Shown: positions 1-12,900 of the stretch, piece after piece
Layout: each line of letters starts with the position of its first letter
Numbering within the stretch: the first letter of the stretch is position 1
NCBI RefSeq assembly: GCF_000972845.2
Contig: NC_040028.1
Location: 18,288,871 to 18,352,870, forward strand
Source of the DNA: Larimichthys crocea
Taxonomy: Eukaryota > Chordata > Actinopteri > Sciaenidae
Reading direction: 5' to 3'
DNA length: 64,000 nt
Program-made: the position numbers and the translations under genes
The notes under the pieces: generated by a model
What the model was told of the DNA's origin: nothing
Database searches by the model: none
The model's input: only the letters and a program-made list of their open reading frames with translations

Positions 1-2841
1 AAAATCAAATAAGACAAAAATGCCCCGAGCGAAACGAGTCCTGCATTTCAGCTTTTCTTCCACCTCGAACAGTCAATAGAGTCAATTAGCAAAGCAAAGA
101 CAATCTAACAGGAGCACTCAGCAGTAAGAGGAGACACTTGGTGTGAATGTAAGGAGTGCTCGGATGTTCTAGACATCCAGAGTATAAAGATGTTGCGTGC
201 TCATTGCCCACGAGAGTCAGGCGAGTGAGGCGTAATGAAACCACACTCATTTTACATCTTCAAGCAGAGATATGACGGGAAATACACACATTTAAGAAGA
301 AGAATCTGCACAGCTGCCTGAAACACTATAGAGCTGCAGCTGCCGTGAAGTTTTTACTTGTAATTAAAGTAATTAATATCGAGAATTCTTCGTTTAGTTT
401 GTTTTTGGAGAGGAAATCGTGAAGTGGTCACATGGAATTAGCAACAGATAATTAGCCACAATATAAATAAACAATGTGCCAATTATGCATTTGGCAAAGA
501 GAGCCATGTTGCTTGTAGTGATAATCAGATGAGGCTGAAGTCGGGCTGGGTAACGAACTGAACTCTGTTTTATTAGGCAAAGTGTATTATGGCTCCTTAA
601 TGTTAAAGTTAAACAAGCATTTGGGAAGCTCAGCTTATTTTCTGAATATAAAATGTGGCTTGTGTTGCTACGCAAACCGAGGACTGGTTTGGTCACCTTG
701 GCGTGCCGGCTTCATCATCTTTAAAGTGGTCTAAATTTAGCCATGTAGGGCAGATGCTCTACGAGAGCCTTCCACCCAAACCACAGCATCAGCTACATCT
801 GATGAAAACCTGCTACGTTTCCTGTTTACTCGGTTTGAGTTGGACGTGCTATCTTCCAAATGACGTGATGTCTGGCATCACACGCACAGGTATGCAACAA
901 ACCTGCGCACCAAGAGGAGGGATCGTTTTTAGCTGCCGTGATGTAACCAACCAAACAACGCCTATCCATGATGTCAGTACGAGTTTATAGAACATAAGTT
1001 CTTTTTAGCAGTATAAGGAATCAACTGTCACTTCTTGACACACTCCCACGTATTAATCTGAAAATATCTAATGATTATTTTCCTGCTACCTACACTTTCC
1101 CCTCCTGCGAACAACTTAACAACTTCCTGAGTGCGTCAACGCAAAGTTTGAACTCAGGACGCGGCACTTAAATAAAAGGAGTATGTAACTCATCGTCAGT
1201 AACTGAAAATACCTCTGAGAGACGGTTAGTGCTGTTTTGCTTCTGTTCATAAAATGCTGTGTTGTTTACAACTCCCACCTCAGGGATGCGGAGGCAGCAA
1301 CGTTGGAGTGTCTTTACTTTTTGAAATGTCTGAGCCTGTCTTTACTCTCCCTCTCTTCGCAGCGCTGACAGCTTTTTTCTTAAAATGATGGGTCCTGAGT
1401 TGCAGCAGAAAGCAAACACAGTGCACAAATCGAAAAAAGTCAGCCTGATTATATTTAAAGGGTCAGTCGGCGCTCAAACCACAATAAAATATATTTCCCT
1501 TGACTTTGCCTTTGTCGTATCAATCCATGCAGAAAAGTCTGCCACCACCAACAACAACAACACAATGGAACACAGTTTTGTTTGTGGTCCACGCGGCCGT
1601 ACAAAATTACATTAGAAGAACTCAAACAGCAGCGTCTCCTTCCAGAAACGATGCCCCAGTTAAAGTTTTGACAATCCACAGACCTCAGTGTCGATAGAAA
1701 GAAGACTGAAATAGGAAAAACAAAGCATTAGTGGGGAGGAAAAAAACTTTCCTTAAGGGATGGATTAAGGGGGTTTTACTCTCAAACATCAACCTCTACA
1801 CTCACATGCAGGTAATCCTACACATTACCGTGCATCTGTGAGGATCCCCGCAAGCAACAAATGGCGGGGAAGAGGTTTTCTCTTAATGAGGTAACATGGG
1901 AGGGAAACTAAACAAGCTGTGTCTCCTGTGTGCAATTGCGTTGTGTGCACAATTTGCATCTTGGAGTTAATTCGCTGTGAGCTTTATTTGTGATGAGCAT
2001 GCAGGCAATACCACCACCGTTGACCCGACTACTGTACTAAGAAATAAACCCGCAATCACCCAACGGGGCTGCCAACTTAATTAGAAAGTACTGTATCTAT
2101 TCTCTGGACACATTGTGAGAGAGTGTGTTGTAAAATGAGGTTAGCTCATGCAGAAACATGGGTACAGAAATAGTCCTCCAAAACTCTCTTACCCCTTTTT
2201 TCTTCTTCCCTGTGTAACACAAACCACTGTTGACTCTACCCCAGCTTGAGCTTTACCTTCTCTTTGTACCGTCTGCTCCATCGGCCTTCTTTCTACTCCT
2301 CCCTTGGCTATGGGTCTGAATTATTCTCTTTGATCAGGTGCTACTTTGAGGCTCCCAAGAGAGAACAGACTGATGTAGAGAAGAGCAATGCAGAAAGACT
2401 GGTGCAACGCAACGCAGACCTGTTGAACCACTTTTTGGATACTCGTACTAAGATATGGGTCATTTTCTCAGGACATTTGCTTTTGGTCACCTGCTGAATG
2501 GACAGTCACGGTGGATATGTCAAGAGTCGGTGTTACAAACGAGAAAAGAAAAAAGGCTCAAAGCGGATTAAATCAAAAACTAAATCATGTCCATTTCCTT
2601 CTGAAGGTGATAACAATCCGTACTGTGACATGCCACAGTCACATATCTTTATCATGACTCTGAGAGCAGTCATTCATGCTTTTTTTCCACACCTCTTGAG
2701 AGTTGCACAAAGCTGTCCTGCAAAAAGGTTTTAACACCGTCGATCATCGAGTGTGTAAGGGAAGTAAAGCGTGGAAATACAAGACTTGTGAATAAAATGC
2801 ATATTGTTTGCTAAAGAAAAATATATATTTTTGTTTTGGTT
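1..2841. other. Intergenic DNA, no recognised gene
   Basis: AT-rich non-coding sequence. Open frames here (for example 655-990) are short, use no recognisable domain and lack convincing splice context. The only segment singled out is the weak exon-like stretch at 2338-2460, listed separately. No repeat family, RNA gene or promoter was recognised. Confidence 0.5.
2338..2460 (+). other. Weak candidate coding exon, unassigned
   Basis: A pyrimidine-rich tract followed by TTGATCAG (ending 2337) looks like a splice acceptor. The open frame after it reads a charged, helix-like peptide beginning CYFEAPKREQTDVEKSNAER and continuing to about LDTRTK. I do not recognise the protein. No good 3' donor is visible: the frame simply runs on to a stop at 2495-2497, and no partner exon was found nearby. 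The composition is more protein-like than the other open frames of this region, but it could be chance or a remnant of a retrocopy. Low confidence. Confidence 0.15.
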
Positions 2842-3179
2842 TTAAAGGTCCAGTGTGCAAGATTTAGGAGGATTTATTGGTAGGAATGTTTTCATTAGTT
2901 TATAAATCACCTGGAAATAAGAATGAGCTTAAAATGAGCCCTTTATACCGACAGTAAGAGCAGGTCCTCTCCACAGAGTTCGCCATGTTGAACCGCCGTA
3001 TTTCAGTAGCCCAGAGCAGACAAACCAAACACTGGCTCTTGCTTTTTATGTGAATTTCCCAGCCAGATTTTTCCCTACATGCTTGGAAGGAGAGGGTGAG
3101 GCGTGGGAGAGTATTCACTTGGCTGCAATCTGCAACTCTGACACTGGGTGGCACTAAATCCTACACACCGGACCTTTAA
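2842..3179. mobile_element. TTAA-flanked short inverted-repeat element (MITE, piggyBac-like target)
   Basis: The ends are inverted repeats: AGGTCCAGTGTGCAAGATTT from 2846 and its mirrored counterpart ending CACCGGACCT at 3175. Both are bounded exactly by TTAA (2842-2845 and 3176-3179). A TTAA duplication is the hallmark of piggyBac-type insertion. There is no transposase, so the element is non-autonomous. Related ends (GGTCCA/GTGTGTA) recur at 15562-16107, 22240-22800, 28223-28778 and about 36000-36540, marking one abundant family. Superfamily placement is inferred only from the target duplication. Confidence 0.7.
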
Positions 3180-5232
3180 TTAGGCGTCCCCATGTCTGTA
3201 TATCAACAAGCTCCAATTAAATGAGGAATTGTTTTGCTTGTTAGTTGTTTGTAGTTTACCAGAGCCCAGGGAGATGTCATTAAATTGCTTGTGTTTCCAG
3301 CCAACAGTCCAAATATTCACAAAAGAGAAACAAAAGAAAACATAAAAACAGTGGACATCTGTGGATTGTTTCATGAATGAATCTACTATTTATTCCTTCT
3401 TTAGCAAAATAAAGTGACAGCAAACAGGGCAACCGTTTCTTCATGGTTCTTCTTGTACTTTTTTTGTTGTTGTTTTTTCTTTGCAGGGTTTTTTTTTAAA
3501 TTACGTAAAAGTCTAAATGTGAGTCAATCAGTGTTACACAACATCAGCAACTGTTGTAAAAAAAAAAAAGACCAGACAGTCATTTTCTGCAGATGCAGGA
3601 TGTGAGAATTTGCCAGATATTTTCTGGGGTATTTTACTTTGCTATTTATTTTCCATGGGTGACTGTTATTTTCCATGAGTGCCTGAAAACAGTCTAAATT
3701 TATCCAGGCTTTCCAAGACACATGGGAACTCTCTTCCTAAGGAGCAGAGGGTTGTTACTGGTATCCGGCTTGTGTCTCTTTGCGCATGTTTGTTTGTCTG
3801 TGTTACATAAACTTGTGTCGATGTCACAGAGTCACAGCGAGAGCAGAACAGTGTTAAAAACAGGAACGGCGGACGTAAAAAAGGGACCACATATACAGTA
3901 CATGTCAGTTCTTGGGAGCTATGTTTCAATATCAACCAAACAGCGCGCTGCATATCATCGCTGCGTGCCTCTGCTCATAACAACATGAGAACTGGCTTTG
4001 CCAAACCTCTGGAGAAGACGCTGACCTCTGTAATGACATTCTGCAAAAATAGTTATGGGAACGAGTATAGGAAGCGACGACCCAACAAGAGCGAGGGGAG
4101 GACGGTCACTCTTTCATTTCTACGCTGTCCTTTTCACCTCTTCTTGGAGGCACATTTTAAATTCAGGCAGGAAATATGATGATCAACAAATGATTAACTG
4201 TTTCAGCTGCTAGACAACAAAGTCTTCCCACAGTACTCACTGTTAACCCATCACATTTGGCTAATCCATGAAATAAAGACAAGTCTACAAGTGGCATGTT
4301 ATAGTGGCATGTGTCAGACTATGTCTTGGCTCGGTGCATTCACATCCTGGAGCTTACAATGGTTGCCTGGCAACCTCAGAGGGACAACAAGATCCCACAA
4401 TCTTCCTCTGTAAATCTTATATCTTCAAAGTCAGGACTCAACATGCGTGTTTTTTTTAAATCTGGTTCATCCTTGTTTTTAATTAATAAAATAAACACTG
4501 ATTAAATACTCTGGGTTATGAACTACAGCTGCAAACAAGAAGCTAAAACTTGTCGTCAAGATTCAGGTGATAATTCTCTGTCACACATTTCCTTCTCGAA
4601 TTGTCGCAGTGTCATTTGATCCATTGCTATTATGGAAATACTGACTATGAATTAACATTTGCAGCATCTTCTAAGAGCTTTGTTTGTTTTTGTTTTTGTC
4701 TAAAAATGTTGAATATTTCTTATCCGTTTAGCCCAGAGTGTTAAATGCCAACATGAGGAATGTAACACCTGGCTAAATGCTCCTCACTGTGGACAAAACT
4801 ATTTCCCTGACACCTCTAAATCATATGAACATTTTCTTTCTTGCCTTTCAGCTGAAGGCCAAAAAAAATGATGTTATCTCCATGCTATCGTGCTCATCTC
4901 ACCCTGTTCACCGCTTTGGCTAATAATTTAAATAGTTTAAATACTTCTGAGCTCACTCTGTTCCTATTATTGTTTTCTGCGCCATCGCTTGACATTTTAC
5001 AACACCTTCAAATGCCGCCACAGTGATTTAAGACGGCATTTCTGCTCCTCTGACACGCAGATGATACCGCTCCTTTCACTGAACCGCCGCCACATGAAAC
5101 ACTAAAACACCGCGTTCAGCGAGCATCTGCCGGCAGCGCTGAGGAAGACAGAGGTCACGTTCAAACAACCGCGGTTTGGCCCAGCCAAAACAGCAGATAG
5201 GGTAGATAGATGCCCCACAGCTTGTGTACGAT
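3180..5232. other. Intergenic DNA, nothing recognised
   Basis: No conserved open frame, RNA gene or repeat family was recognised. The sequence is AT-rich with short homopolymer runs. Confidence 0.5.
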
Positions 5233-5254
5233 GGTGTGTGTGTGTGTGTGTGTG
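5233..5254. repeat. (TG)n microsatellite
   Basis: Uninterrupted TG dinucleotide run of about 22 bases. Confidence 0.95.
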
Positions 5255-5384
5255 AGCGCAACAAAAAAAACTCCACAGGCGAAATGCTGTGTGTGTGCAG
5301 TCCTGAATTCTCAGGAGAACCCTGTGGCTCTCTGAGCTATACGTCTCATAAATAAAGCAGGATTTCCTTCAGCTGCATCCATGT

Positions 5385-5388
<4 letters not shown>

Positions 5389-5442
<54 letters not shown>
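5389..5442. repeat. (GA)n microsatellite
   Basis: Uninterrupted GA run of about 54 bases (27 units), likely length-polymorphic. Confidence 0.97.
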
Positions 5443-5444
<2 letters not shown>

Positions 5445-8400
5445 AAATGGATTACAGGAGGCCGATCATATTGCTCCATTCAGCAACTGAATCAAATCCC
5501 AAGCACGCAGCAGCAGCAGATTTCAGGAGAAATAAATGAAGACATATCATCTTTAAAGATGACGTGAACTGGTGATTCCACTTCATAAATCTTAAAATAT
5601 TTAAACACATTTAAAGCGGAAATGTCACAATTGCTTTCCGATGCGTTAATCTGTCCTGAATTATCAAACACAGTTAGCCACTATTGCACGACGTTCGCTC
5701 GCTGTTGAACAATCTGTCTGCTTCAGTTTCATAACGCACACTAAGACGAGTAAGATCACACTAAGTGATCTTGGGAAATAAATCAAATAGTCTATAAAGG
5801 CCTAAATTAAGAAGGTACCATGTCAGAGAGCACACACGCTGCTAGATTCTATTCATAGTTGTTTATTTCTGGTTTTATTTGCTCTGTGGAACACTTTGGG
5901 CTGCGTGTTTGCATGAAAGGTGCTATATATAAAGAAATCTATAAATAAATAAAGTTTGGGGAGTATTTTTTTTACCTATGCTGAGCACAGAGGTCTGTCT
6001 GTGCTCCACAGTTGCGATGTGGTATCTCGCCTCTGGCTGTTGGAAACTGGACGCTTCCACTCGACTCCAGAGGAGGACAGAAACTGTGTCCTGTGTGATC
6101 AGGGAGAGGTTTTGAAAATGAAATGTACTTTCTGTTCTATTGTCCGATGTATCACAACATCAGATACAAACTAAATGTCCTGATTTGTTTTCTATGTCGG
6201 ATGAATATGGACTGAAGTTCCTGTTTCACTTTCGGCGGTGTATCACTTTTTCTTTTGTCCTTATAATTCTTTACTGCCTTTGTTTGTGATGTGCGTAGTG
6301 TTTTGTAAGTCCTCGTGGGCTGGGCACCTTTTGTGCATGACACTTACAATAACTAGTAGAATACAGCTGTAACCTAATTATTTAACAGGTCGAGTACGGA
6401 CAACACAATCAGAGCCAGCTGAGGATTAAAACACAACAGCAACACGGCAGGAAATCAGAGCGTACCAGAAGATAAAGAGGACAATCCAGGTGAATTTTGA
6501 TGAGAAAAAAAAAATGGATCCAGAATATGGGACACATCAGGCGAGGGACATTCATTCGGGGACTTCTTTGTAAAATGCACGACAGCTGCAGATTAGAGAC
6601 TACTCCTCTTTTGTGGTTGTTCAGTGAGTCAGAAAACAACTCAGCTTTCAGAAAAATGACTGCACTGGTGGGGGCGTGTTGCTTCAGGTACTTGTGAGGA
6701 GATAAAATATGATCCAGGAGGTCCAATTTTAATAATAGATCCACAAGGTTTAAGGCTTGTCGGGTGGCCGAATGCTGCACAAGCAGTCGTAACACCACGA
6801 GACAGCGTTTTACAACTGTAAAGTTATCAGCGTGACAAATATTTCAGCGTTGTAGAAATACAGACTTCAGGTTACAAAGTAACGTAGCAGGAATGTGCAC
6901 TTACGTGTACGTTGAGCCGGGGTGAGCCTGCTGTGTCAATAAAGTGGCCTCAGATCAAGAAATATTTCAGCGGTCTAGTGATACGTGACAGAAGGCAGAA
7001 GCAGTTCAGAGCTCTCCGCACACTATCAGTTGTCCGACATGTAGCTGTTATCGCGTTGTGTTGTGTCTCGGCTTGCTCATTGTGCAATTCTGACAACATT
7101 GTTTAGCTCGTGCATTGTAGAGGCGCAGAGCTTGTGGCAGGTTTTCACGAGAGTTGAATTCCATCCGTATAATCCCTCCCATAATGCATGTCCCGGCAAA
7201 CACTATTAATACTCCTCTCACTTTCTTATTCTCTGTGTGTTTGCGGAGTGAAGGCACCTACACTTAATCACAGAGATTTCTCAATTATCTTGCGGAGAAA
7301 GGCTTAGAAACCCGTCCCAGAGTCAGTCTGCGAGTCACAAGTCATCGATGTGTTTCCTCTCGAGGGATTGTCATCATGATGAAAGTACAATACTTTTAAT
7401 TTAAGATAAGTAACCGGCCATCCGATGCGTGCTTATAAATCCCGTCGGCCCAGAGGTCTTCACACAGCGTGGCGGCGCAGAGCGCTGAGGGTGTGCAATA
7501 TTTTAAATCCAACAAATTGCAAAACAAGCTTATTTCACTGATCCATGTCCGGGTGGAGGTGCGCCATTCATGAAATCAGCAGCCGTGATACCTGAAGAGT
7601 CCTCACAACCAACAACATCAGCAACCGCACGGTCACACAGATCTCATTTCAGATCACTAAAACTCATCAAGTCGCTGGAAGATTGTGCTCAGCTCAATTT
7701 CTCACACTGAAAAATACACCGTTATCTGTGTGAGTGTAGTCTACGAGGAGCCTCCGCTATTTGTTTATTTGGAGAAGGATTTTTAAAAAGGGAGGGTATG
7801 TAGGGTTTGGGGGGTTTGATTGTTTGAAACCAAACAAAGAACAGGAGGCGTACAATGCTGATTAAACATGTACTGTATCTGACACACTGAAATAACAAGT
7901 GTAACTTCGCCAGCAGCTTTTTGCTGATACTGTTTAGTGTTGCAGATATGATAACAACATTTCCTCATTGTGCTGATAGAACACATGGAAGCACACAGAC
8001 AGATCCTGTAAACACCGCCACAGCAGTGGAACAAGCTCAAGTTACAAAGATGGTGAAGCACATCACGGCTCAATAACTATCTTACTTTATACTGGAGACA
8101 CAAATACAGAAGCGGAGTATATCAGTCCACTGCAGAGTTATGTTCAATCACATTAATCACGTCGTTTTTAATTCTGGCTTGTCGTCGAGTCACTCTTTTG
8201 TGAAAATAAGGAGTGTGCTTACATTTTTAGAAACAGCTACAGCTCCAGTGAATCATACTGGGTGGCTATGGCAGCTGCGCTCTGGGGGAGGAACTCTTGG
8301 GACATCGTGAAACGCCTATACACTTCTCTGTGAAGTTCATTGCTGTGGGGTGAAAAGAACAGCTGGCGTCGTGGAGAACAAACGCTGGAGTTAATAGTGC

Positions 8401-9174
8401 ATATGGTAATTGGAGTAAACAAGGAGGAACGAAATATGATTATTTATTAAGCTCAATTTGCATAGTTTTAATTGAAATTTAAATGACTATAACTGAAGTT
8501 TGTCTGAGTGTCTATACCTGCCCATCACAAAATGTGAGCAGCTTCGTCCCTCATGAGGGGAGACCCTTAACAAATGTGAATCGATATGTTACGAGAGCGT
8601 CGGAGCATCCACGGGAATGCTGAGAGATCGTTACAGATGCTGATCCTTTAGAGGGACGCCGCATGTCAACGTGGGCTGCGATGCTCTGAGGGGAACTTGG
8701 AACGTGGATCGTTCTGTGAAATACAGATAACCGAAGCCCTCGTGCTCCGTGTGAGATAACTCAATGTTTGTCTGCACGCCGCCGCTTTGCGCGTCAGGAC
8801 AGCCAAAGGGGAAAACGTCCACTTAATTAAATCAATTAGAGCATGAAGGGCCTGCTGACGCCTCCACTGAAAACAACACGATGGAACAAACTCGAACAAT
8901 AACTCGACTCTTTTCACGAGTCACAGAAACTCCAGCGATGCTGCATAAGCGTTGTCTTCATGGCACGACTTTTACACGTTATTAGATGATGTACGACACC
9001 TCAACAAGATAATTTGTGTTAATAAACCAAATACTTGCTAAGCAGGTAGATAAGGGGTACATAGTACATCAGAACCCCAACAGGCACCACTGCAACACTG
9101 TTTTAGTCTCTTCTCCATGCAACTTCATCTAGAGCGCTTCAGAAACGTTTTGCCCACCAGACTCTGTTAATTTT
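5443..9174. other. Intergenic DNA, nothing recognised
   Basis: Several short open frames on both strands have no recognisable domain and no splice context. No repeat family was identified with confidence. Confidence 0.5.
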
Positions 9175-9345
9175 AATAAACATGTTTATTTCTGCTGTGA
9201 AGTTGGACATTTGAACATGGGGACTTATGGAGACTGACTCACTTCTGGAGCCAGCCTCAAGTGGACGTTTGAGGGACTGCAGTTTTTGGTACTTCCGCAT
9301 TGGCTTCACTTCTCAGCCACGGAGGTTGCCGCTTGCATCTGGGAA
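9175..9345 (+). repeat. Dispersed teleost repeat, copy 1
   Basis: The segment starting CATGTTTATTTCTGCTGTGA and running to the GGAGGTTGCCGCTTG motif matches, in the same orientation, 40760-40915 and the internally deleted fragment at 10465-10513. Near-identity over about 100 bases between copies more than 30 kb apart shows a dispersed repeat. I recall this family as very common in percomorph genomes but cannot name it with certainty. Confidence 0.75.
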
Positions 9346-10464
9346 GCTTCTGAAAGAGTCTGGTGGGGTTTGAAATATTGACTAGATCATGGCACATAAG
9401 GAACACATCGCATCCGTGCCCGGTGGAACTTATTATTTTTTTATTTTGATTCATGTGCCAGTGATTTTATAGGGATGCACCAGGACTAATCCAGCACTAA
9501 CCATATCGAACAGATCGCGTTCATTGATCCACGTTAACATTAAAGTTTTCTTTCTCACTGCTTTCATGTACAGTGGTAAACTAACGTTGATACTTTGCCA
9601 TGGCCTGCATGTGTTTCACAATAAAGGCGTTGATAGCAGAAGTGTTGACAATGACCTCTGCAGTCATAAATTTATTATTATTTATTACAGGTTTCTCGTG
9701 TCTCAGGAAACAAGGCCTGATGTTACATCTCATTAACAGTCTTGATGGAGTGGCGCACCGGTGAAGCCGTTTGTTGAAGAGACGTATAATCAAACTGAGG
9801 GAAGCCTTTTCTGAGAACAGCATCGACCCTGATCATTATTTATAACAGCAGCTGTCAGGTCTGTATCTGCTCAGCAATACGCCCACCGGAAAAACTGTGT
9901 GTGTGTGTTATACGTATTAAGACAAAAACATGCCTGGCCTGTGACATCAGAGACGAGGGGTTTGCATCCAGACTCCGGTCTGCGCTTACATTTAGACAAC
10001 AAAAGCACTATGGTTAAGGTTCAGGGAAAAGCGTGGTTTCGGTTAAATGTTATAAACATGTGTCTTAAGTCACTGTGGATATTAAACCAGAGTAAGATCT
10101 TTCCCCCAACCTTAACCAAGTCCTACAACTATAAAAAGTTTAACAATTCTGCACTCGGAGCAACGTCAGACGTTTTACTGATAATTTGTGTGACTTGCCA
10201 AGTGTGTTAACTTTCCTTATTGTGTTAATAAAAACATGATCCATTTAGCACCATGTGTCATTCAACACATATTTGCTGATGCAAATTAGGAAGATATAAA
10301 AACTGAATTTCCAGGAGATATGACTGCGCAGAGAGGTTAACGGTATGCTGCTGTATAAAGTACTTGGTATTGGATAATGACAGTATAAAGAAAGTAGAAC
10401 TGTAGTACTGTTTTAAAGCCTGGGTGCTCTAATAAGCCATCTGTAATGGGACTTTCCTGTACCA
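9346..10464. other. Intergenic DNA, nothing recognised
   Basis: No gene or identified repeat. This is the outer flank of the large inverted duplication. Confidence 0.45.
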
Positions 10465-10513
10465 GGCCGTAAACATGTTTATTTCTGCTGTCAAGTTTGT
10501 GGAGGTTGCCGCT
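10465..10513 (+). repeat. Internally deleted copy of the dispersed repeat at the duplication edge
   Basis: Carries the two ends of the 9175-9345 family (CATGTTTATTTCTGCTGT, then GGAGGTTGCCGCTTGG) with the middle missing. It abuts the point where homology to the right-hand copy of block A begins (about 10514), so it marks the outer breakpoint of the duplication. Confidence 0.7.
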
Positions 10514-11679
10514 TGGTATTGTCCAGTACTTTGAGTTTGGGTATCAGAATCTGTATCTGGAGAGAAATAGTTGGATCTCTGCACCCAAAGTATTGAAACT
10601 GTTTACTAATCTTTGCACTGAGAAGTTGCACTGGGTCAATTTCTGCATGAAAAATGAGGCAGCAGTCAAAGTTAATGAATAATTTCCAGCTGATTTGTAA
10701 TTTTTCTCCATTTAGATCAGCTAATCGTTTCAACTTTAATATCCGTACTTGTGTATCTGTGTACGTGCAGGCAACTAAGGTCCTGAACTTTTGTCCAAAG
10801 TTGACACTCTCCTGCTAAAAGGTGTTGAATTTCACTCCTCGCTCTGTCTCTCTTCGTTGCCCTAAGTACCAATTTTCTGCTGCGTAATATGAACCACACA
10901 CACTCAAGTAAAGTGTGTGGGAGCCGTTGACCCTTGATTACGATTTAACGAGCAGTTCTTGCTCTGTTTATGAATTTATGGGCATGTTTCTCTGTTGAGT
11001 GAGCGGGAGTTGAATTTACAATCTGCAGTGATCTCCATGAAGACCTCGGGAGGTTTACAACCCCCTACTCCCCCAAAACTCATGTATTTCACATCATTTC
11101 ATTAATTAAGAAACGCCACCAGCATCAGAGCTCCTACTCTACAATTTTCTGTTTTTTAAAATAATATACTCGTTATTCTCACCTTCCTGTGCTCCATCAT
11201 TATGATGCTTTAAATGATTGAACCTGATTTAACCTCTGTGATTACCTCCACGGCCACCTCAGGCCCTTGACATCATGCGTCATCCACAGATTACAAAGTC
11301 CACGGGTGTGGCTTTGTGGATCAAGTGAGTGTGAGGCTGAGATACTCCACCACCGTCCTATAACAAGCTTTACTCACTCCCAGTTGCCTCCCTTCCTCCC
11401 CTTCATGCTCTCTCTGCCCTCCTCTCCTCAGTGTCCCAGTGTAGGATTAGGCCCAGTGCCCAGTGGTGACACAAGGACACTGGAGCCAACAGACTGTTAG
11501 TTCAGTTGTTGGGCATGAATTAGGAACTCAAGCCGGGTGGCAAAGGAGAAAGGTGATGATAGAGATGAAGGACGAGGTGGAGCAAACTGAAACAGGAACA
11601 AAAGAGAACGCTTGGGACAGACAGATGAAACTCTAAACTACTGATAAGAAGCGGAAAATAAAGTTGTGACAAAGCTCAG

Positions 11680-12900
11680 GTGTGAATTACAGGCAAGAGA
11701 GACAGACGCTCATGATATCAACTGTGTTTTTAACAAGAGTCCACTCACTCTGCACTGTGAGGCTGGCACCGTGCTGCTTTGAGCTGAATGCTGACATCAG
11801 CACACTTACTCACAATGAAAATGTTCCTGATGTTAAGCTGATAATGTTTGCCATGGTCGACAACTTTTAGCATGTTAGCATGGAGAGATAAACGAAAAGT
11901 ACAGCTCCTCTGTAAAGTTCTTGTAGCTGAACGATGAAATGTCACTCGACTCAACAGGTGTTGAGATATTTATCCCAAAATCAAAATGAATGTTACGATG
12001 CTGCTAAAAGAAACTGCCAAAGTTATTAGAACACTGCATGGAAAGCATGAATGTGATGCCCAGTCATTATGTAGATGCTGAGATAGTTTGCGCAGTACAA
12101 AAGACATCAGGATTCTCTCTGATCAAACAGCTGTCAACCTCATGATGGTGTTAGGGTACGTCCAGACGGGATCCAGCACAGGTCTTTCCATTCATTTGAG
12201 TGGGGGTAGATCATTTTGGTTGCAGCAGTGTTGGCCAAAGAAACACAGCGACCTGTGGTGGAGAAGTCGAGCCATATCCAACTTTTGGTAAAATGCAGGT
12301 CGATGTTATGAGACTGAGACTATCCAGGTGGAATCATGGACTAAACTATCATGGTTTATTTACACTGCAAAATAGTGACATGAATTAGTTTCATTTGGTT
12401 TCTGTCAGATGGTTTGAGAGAGAGACAGAAGGAGAAAGCGAGCATTGGTCTAGCGACATAGACAGCGAATGAGACTGAGCGAGCGCTGGCATCGATACAG
12501 ATAAAAAGTTATTTCCTGATTGCTTCACAGCAGTTACCTTCATCACAAATACACACTGCCACGCAACACCGGATCCTGTCTGAACGCCACTGAAACAGAC
12601 CGTGGATCTTCTGGTGGGGTTGCAAACGCTGACAAACAGTCGCGACAGCTCTGGTAGCTGCGACACATCCAGAAAGTGTTCGGTGGAATTTAGCCCTTAA
12701 AAGGAAAAGTCAGGGGATCACCACAATCATTGGGGTTCATCCCCTGGAGACCATAAATATCTGTACAAAGTTTTAGCAATCCATCCCAAAGTGTTGGATG
12801 GACTTGACACTGACCATCCCTGGAGTCTCAAATGGCTAAAAATCCTAACAATCAAAACAAGGAAGGTGAAGTAAATGATCGGCAATAACAAGTTACCAAG
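11680..12900. repeat. Dispersed teleost repeat related to 44340-45060
   Basis: Contains stretches typical of an abundant fish repeat: a GATAATGTTTGCCATGGTCG stretch followed by TTTTAGCATGTTAGCATGGA, and later a GGGGATCACC motif followed by CCCTGGAGACCATAAATATC. Similar blocks occur at 44340-45060. It lies within block A and is mirrored at about 31440-32560. Boundaries are approximate and the family is not named. Confidence 0.45.

Noticed and set aside
655..990. 111-residue plus-strand frame near the left edge
   Set aside because: No known domain, no promoter or splice context; typical of chance frames in this background.
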